From JAEHDI01 sp035455185 (GTDB taxonomy: Bacteria; Acidobacteriota; Terriglobia; Bryobacterales; Bryobacteraceae), in NCBI GenBank assembly GCA_035455185.1, contig DATIFQ010000277.1:1-23756 (forward strand): DNA of 23,756 nt, in the 5' to 3' direction. Made by a program: the position numbers and the translations under genes. Under the pieces are notes generated by a model. That model was not told the DNA's origin. It saw only the letters and a program-made list of their open reading frames with translations, and searched no databases. Shown piece after piece: positions 22,208 through 23,756 of this stretch (positions within the stretch are counted from its first letter, which is position 1; every line of letters starts with the position of its first letter).

Positions 22208-23590
22208 TTACGATTCGTAGTTGTAGGCTTCCTCGCCGTGCATGCTGAGGTCGAGGCCCTCGACCTCGTGCTCGTCCGCGACGCGGACGCCGAGGAGAAC
22301 GTCGCAGAGTTTCAAGATGGCGAGGGTGGCCACCGCGGCAAGCATCCAGGCGATGGCGCAGCCGGCGAGCTGATTGAGAAGCTGGCCGGAGTTCCCGTCG
22401 GTCAGGCCCAGGGGCATCGGACGTCCGGAAGCGTCTTTGAGTGCACTGTTGACCAAGTTCGTTGCGAAGACGCCGGTGAGCAACGCGCCGAGGGTTCCTC
22501 CGGCACCGTGCACGCCGAACGCATCGAGCGAATCGTCGTAGCCGAACCTCTGCTTTACGGATGCCACCATAAAATAGCAGACCACGCCGGCGGCAAAACC
22601 GATCACCAGCGCCGGGAATGGTTTTACGAAGCCGGAAGCCGGCGTAATCGCCACCAGGCCGGCGACGGAGCCCGAGATGCCGCCGAGCACGCTGGGCTTT
22701 CCGTTCTTCAGCCATTCCACCAAAATCCAGCCGAGAGCCGCCGCCGCGGCGCCAAAGTGCGTGGCGACGAAGGCGCTGGTGGCCAGCGCGGATGATCCCA
22801 GGGCGCTGCCGGCGTTGAAACCGAACCAGCCGACCCACAGCAGGCACGCTCCGATAAAGCTCAGCACGAGGTTGTGCGGCTTCACCGCCTCGTGGGGATA
22901 CCCGCGGCGCTTGCCCAGATAGAGTGCGCAGACGAGAGCGGAAACGCCAGAGGTGATGTGAACGACGGTGCCGCCAGCGAAATCAAAGCATGGGATTCTG
23001 CCCCCGAGAAATGCGTTCAGCAGTCCACCCTTGCCCCAAACCATGTGTGCCATCGGAAAGTACACCACGAGCAGCCAAAGCGTCATGAACAGCAGCATCG
23101 CGCTGAACTTCATGCGTTCGGCGAATGCGCCGGAGATGAGGGCCGGCGTGATGATGGCGAACATCAACTGGTAGACCATGAAGGTCTGCTGCGGGATGGT
23201 GGCCGCATAGTCGGCATTGGGTTCGGCGCCAACGCCGTTCAAAAACAGATACCGAAAATCCCCAACGATGGCGTTGCCCTCGCCAAACGCCATGCTGTAG
23301 CCGACAACAGCCCAAAGTACGGTCACAAGGGCCATGAGGACGAAACTCTGCATCATTGTGCCGAGAACGTTCTTTCTGCGAACGAGACCGCCATAGAAGA
23401 GAGCGAGGCCAGGGCCGGTCATCATCAGCACTAGCGCAGCGCTCATCAACATCCAGGCGTTATCGCCGGCAGACTGGGCTGCCTGGGTTGCGGCCTGGAG
23501 CGCGGCGAGCTTCTCATCCATACTCTGCCCACCTTGCGCATTGGCCAGAACAGGCAGGAGCAGAGGCAGATACAACGTCGGAAGTTTCAT
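22208..23590 (-). CDS. amt: Ammonium transporter Amt
   Basis: A 460-residue Amt/MEP/Rh channel protein. It begins with a signal-like segment (1-19, cut after ANA), as in E. coli AmtB, followed by a polar stretch and eleven membrane helices. Family landmarks: TGPGLALFYGGLVRRKN, FAIITPALISGAFAERMKF, the first pore His in PMAHMVW, FDFAGGTVVHITSGVSAL, NPH-like KPHNL, and the second pore His in DAFGVHGAGGTLGALLTG. The C-terminal cytosolic tail (DEHEVEGLDLSMHGEEAYNY) carries the segment that contacts PII. AGAGGTG lies a few bases before the ATG. First gene of amt-glnB-glnD; likely induced when nitrogen is scarce. Confidence 0.96.
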   Translation of the reverse strand: MKLPTLYLPLLLPVLANAQGGQSMDEKLAALQAATQAAQSAGDNAWMLMSAALVLMMTGPGLALFYGGLVRRKNVLGTMMQSFVLMALVTVLWAVVGYSMAFGEGNAIVGDFRYLFLNGVGAEPNADYAATIPQQTFMVYQLMFAIITPALISGAFAERMKFSAMLLFMTLWLLVVYFPMAHMVWGKGGLLNAFLGGRIPCFDFAGGTVVHITSGVSALVCALYLGKRRGYPHEAVKPHNLVLSFIGACLLWVGWFGFNAGSALGSSALATSAFVATHFGAAAAALGWILVEWLKNGKPSVLGGISGSVAGLVAITPASGFVKPFPALVIGFAAGVVCYFMVASVKQRFGYDDSLDAFGVHGAGGTLGALLTGVFATNLVNSALKDASGRPMPLGLTDGNSGQLLNQLAGCAIAWMLAAVATLAILKLCDVLLGVRVADEHEVEGLDLSMHGEEAYNYES

Positions 23591-23756
23591 CCAGCACCTC
23601 TTTGAAATAGTTCGCAGAACAAGGCGTTACTTACTATCTTGCACGCACGGGCCGGGATCTTCTAACGAAACGTTTCTATCGGGGTAATTGAAAAATTCTA
23701 TTGGCGCGTTTTCCCAAACCAGCCTAGAATGAGGCAATTTTGTTCTGCCCCCGCGA
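23591..23756 (-). promoter_or_regulatory. Upstream region of the amt-glnB-glnD operon
   Basis: An AT-rich stretch against a GC-rich background. It contains the perfect palindrome GAAACGTTTC (about 23666-23675), which could be an operator, and several candidate AT-rich -10 sequences without a convincing -35 partner. A near sigma-54 element (GG then GC about 40 bases before the start codon) has one base too few between its halves. The upstream gene lies beyond the window. Confidence 0.35.

Noticed and set aside
23636..23660. Possible sigma-54 promoter upstream of amt
   Set aside because: On the minus strand GG and GC are separated by nine bases where ten are required, and the -12 element lacks the usual TTGC context.

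Overview
The window looks like a chromosomal segment of an Acidobacteriota bacterium, most likely of the Bryobacterales/Solibacter type. This is inferred from the secreted TIGR03437-domain protein (a family expanded in that group), bacillithiol synthesis (bshC), a b6-type cytochrome fused to a diheme c tail, and high-GC coding DNA with many short Shine-Dalgarno and GTG/TTG starts. No 16S or other decisive taxonomic marker is present.

Layout. (1) 1-4000 is an accessory zone: a remnant and an intact copy of TIGR03437 proteins (minus), several decayed C-terminal pieces of serine recombinases (minus), a secreted DUF2059 protein (plus), and a tyrosine integrase (plus) that abuts the 3' end of a tRNA-Leu(CAA) gene (minus). 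The integrase frame has no stop before the tRNA and stays open through it. (2) 4084-7439 is a compact minus-strand set reading PilZ/J-domain protein, bshC, HpcH/HpaI aldolase, then the tRNA. (3) A roughly 400-bp divergent intergenic region separates it from a plus-strand set: a membrane GGDEF-EAL protein, a frataxin-like protein, hemW-like radical SAM protein, threonine aldolase and an SDR oxidoreductase. (4) 14704-15931 is a second accessory patch with a serine-recombinase remnant and an unknown four-helix membrane protein. (5) 15932-23590 is housekeeping on the minus strand: amt-glnB-glnD (ammonium uptake and PII signalling), then Rieske protein, cytochrome b/c fusion and an AgaS-type sugar isomerase.

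How the genes work together. The GGDEF-EAL enzyme can in principle make and degrade cyclic di-GMP, and the divergently encoded PilZ/J-domain protein carries an apparently intact c-di-GMP-binding motif, so the two may form a local signalling pair. Frataxin and HemW are both linked to iron and heme handling. Amt, GlnB (with Tyr51) and GlnD form a complete ammonium-sensing module. The Rieske and b/c genes make up the core of a quinol-oxidising bc-type complex.

The most unusual points are the integrase reading through the tRNA, the PilZ-J fusion beside a c-di-GMP enzyme, and a near-identical 20-nt leader element placed at the ribosome-binding site of two otherwise unrelated genes 14 kb apart. No CRISPR array, rRNA or intact insertion sequence was seen.
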